A DNA stretch of 64,000 nucleotides from Condylostoma magnum (taxonomy: Eukaryota > Ciliophora > Heterotrichea > Heterotrichida > Condylostomatidae), in NCBI GenBank assembly GCA_920105805.1, contig CAKKTI010000014.1, positions 64,255-128,254 of the forward strand. Reading direction: 5' to 3'. The notes beneath the pieces are model-generated. The model saw nothing but the letters and a program-made list of their open reading frames with translations. It had not been told where the DNA came from and made no database searches. Positions 63,804 to 64,000 of this stretch are shown here, one piece after another. The translations under genes and the position numbers were made by a program. Numbering within the stretch: position 1 is the stretch's first letter; every line of letters begins with the position of its first letter.

Positions 63804-64000
63804 CTAACTAGTAGGAGTTTTTTTGCACTTCCAGCTGTTAAAGTGCTCGCTAATTGGATCTTCTAGCTTATCTCCACAGACATAGCAAAAATGAGTATTA
63901 CCTCCGCATATTCTAGACTTGCATGTCATATGATCACATCCACCTGTTCTTTCGGTAATAGTACTGCACATCGGACATACCTTAAAACCTTTCTAAGCAA
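63804..64000 (-). CDS. RBR E3 ligase, third tandem copy (C-terminal end only)
   Basis: Truncated by the window end. Encodes AQKGFKVCPMCSTITERTGG, the RING2 domain with intact Cys ligands (CDHMTCKSRICGG, HFCYVCGD) and the tail HFNSWKCKKTPTS, ending in TAG TAA. Close to the intact copy; probably functional in this part. Confidence 0.8.

Overview
The window reads as macronuclear-type DNA of a heterotrich ciliate with a Condylostoma-like genetic code. In conserved proteins TAA and TAG are read as Gln all along the genes and TGA is read as Trp at positions where the family has Trp, yet all three codons also end genes. Two introns can be fixed by homology, 15 and 16 nt long, the heterotrich intron size. 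Genes are AT-rich, nearly intronless and packed with almost no spacing. Species is not provable from sequence alone; Condylostoma or a close relative is the best fit. A standard-code ORF scan shatters every gene, so the coordinates here were rebuilt by hand with TAA/TAG=Q and TGA=W and stops chosen from family C-termini and context.

Layout. (1) 1-7693, minus: two tandem giant genes for secreted/surface proteins with Notch-like LNR repeats, a long beta-helix-like region, a Cys-rich block and a C-terminal membrane bundle; the second runs off the left edge. (2) 8146-11037, plus: a ZnT9-like membrane protein with a 16-nt intron and a guanylate-binding-protein GTPase with a CaaX box. (3) 11034-13151, minus: NAP1-family histone chaperone and two small unknown basic proteins. 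(4) 13357-15372, plus: C2H2 zinc-finger protein and a Cys-rich, probably GPI-anchored surface protein. (5) 15378-16759, minus: SH3 protein and peptidyl-tRNA hydrolase 2. (6) 16830-33972, plus: DUSP12/YVH1 phosphatase (15-nt intron inside its catalytic Cys codon), PRP43/DHX15 helicase, a 4,118-residue HECT E3 ligase, and a B-box-like/coiled-coil/EF-hand-like protein. (7) 34098-39797: a GOST/GPR107-like membrane protein (minus), a 2OG-Fe(II) oxygenase (plus), and an AXDND1-like axonemal protein (minus). (8) 39798-45050: a gene-poor, very AT-rich stretch with only scattered coding-like fragments. (9) 45051-46823, plus: a basic coiled-coil/IQ protein. (10) 46930-58632, minus: a second tandem pair of the LNR/beta-helix genes, paralogous to the pair at the left edge. 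(11) 58773-62004, minus: a tight row of small MGCC protein, CTU1 tRNA thiolase, an unknown protein, ribosomal protein eL22 and CDC73/parafibromin. (12) 62041-64000, minus: a tandem array of RBR ubiquitin ligases, one a pseudogene that has lost its IBR, one intact, one cut by the window end.

The genes are a mix of housekeeping (splicing, translation, tRNA modification, transcription elongation, ubiquitin), cilium-related and surface-protein functions, with no operon-like functional theme. The main interest is the reading system: three ambiguous stop codons, tandem in-frame stop codons at many gene ends, tail-to-tail genes whose stop codons overlap, and same-strand genes only 1-22 nt apart.
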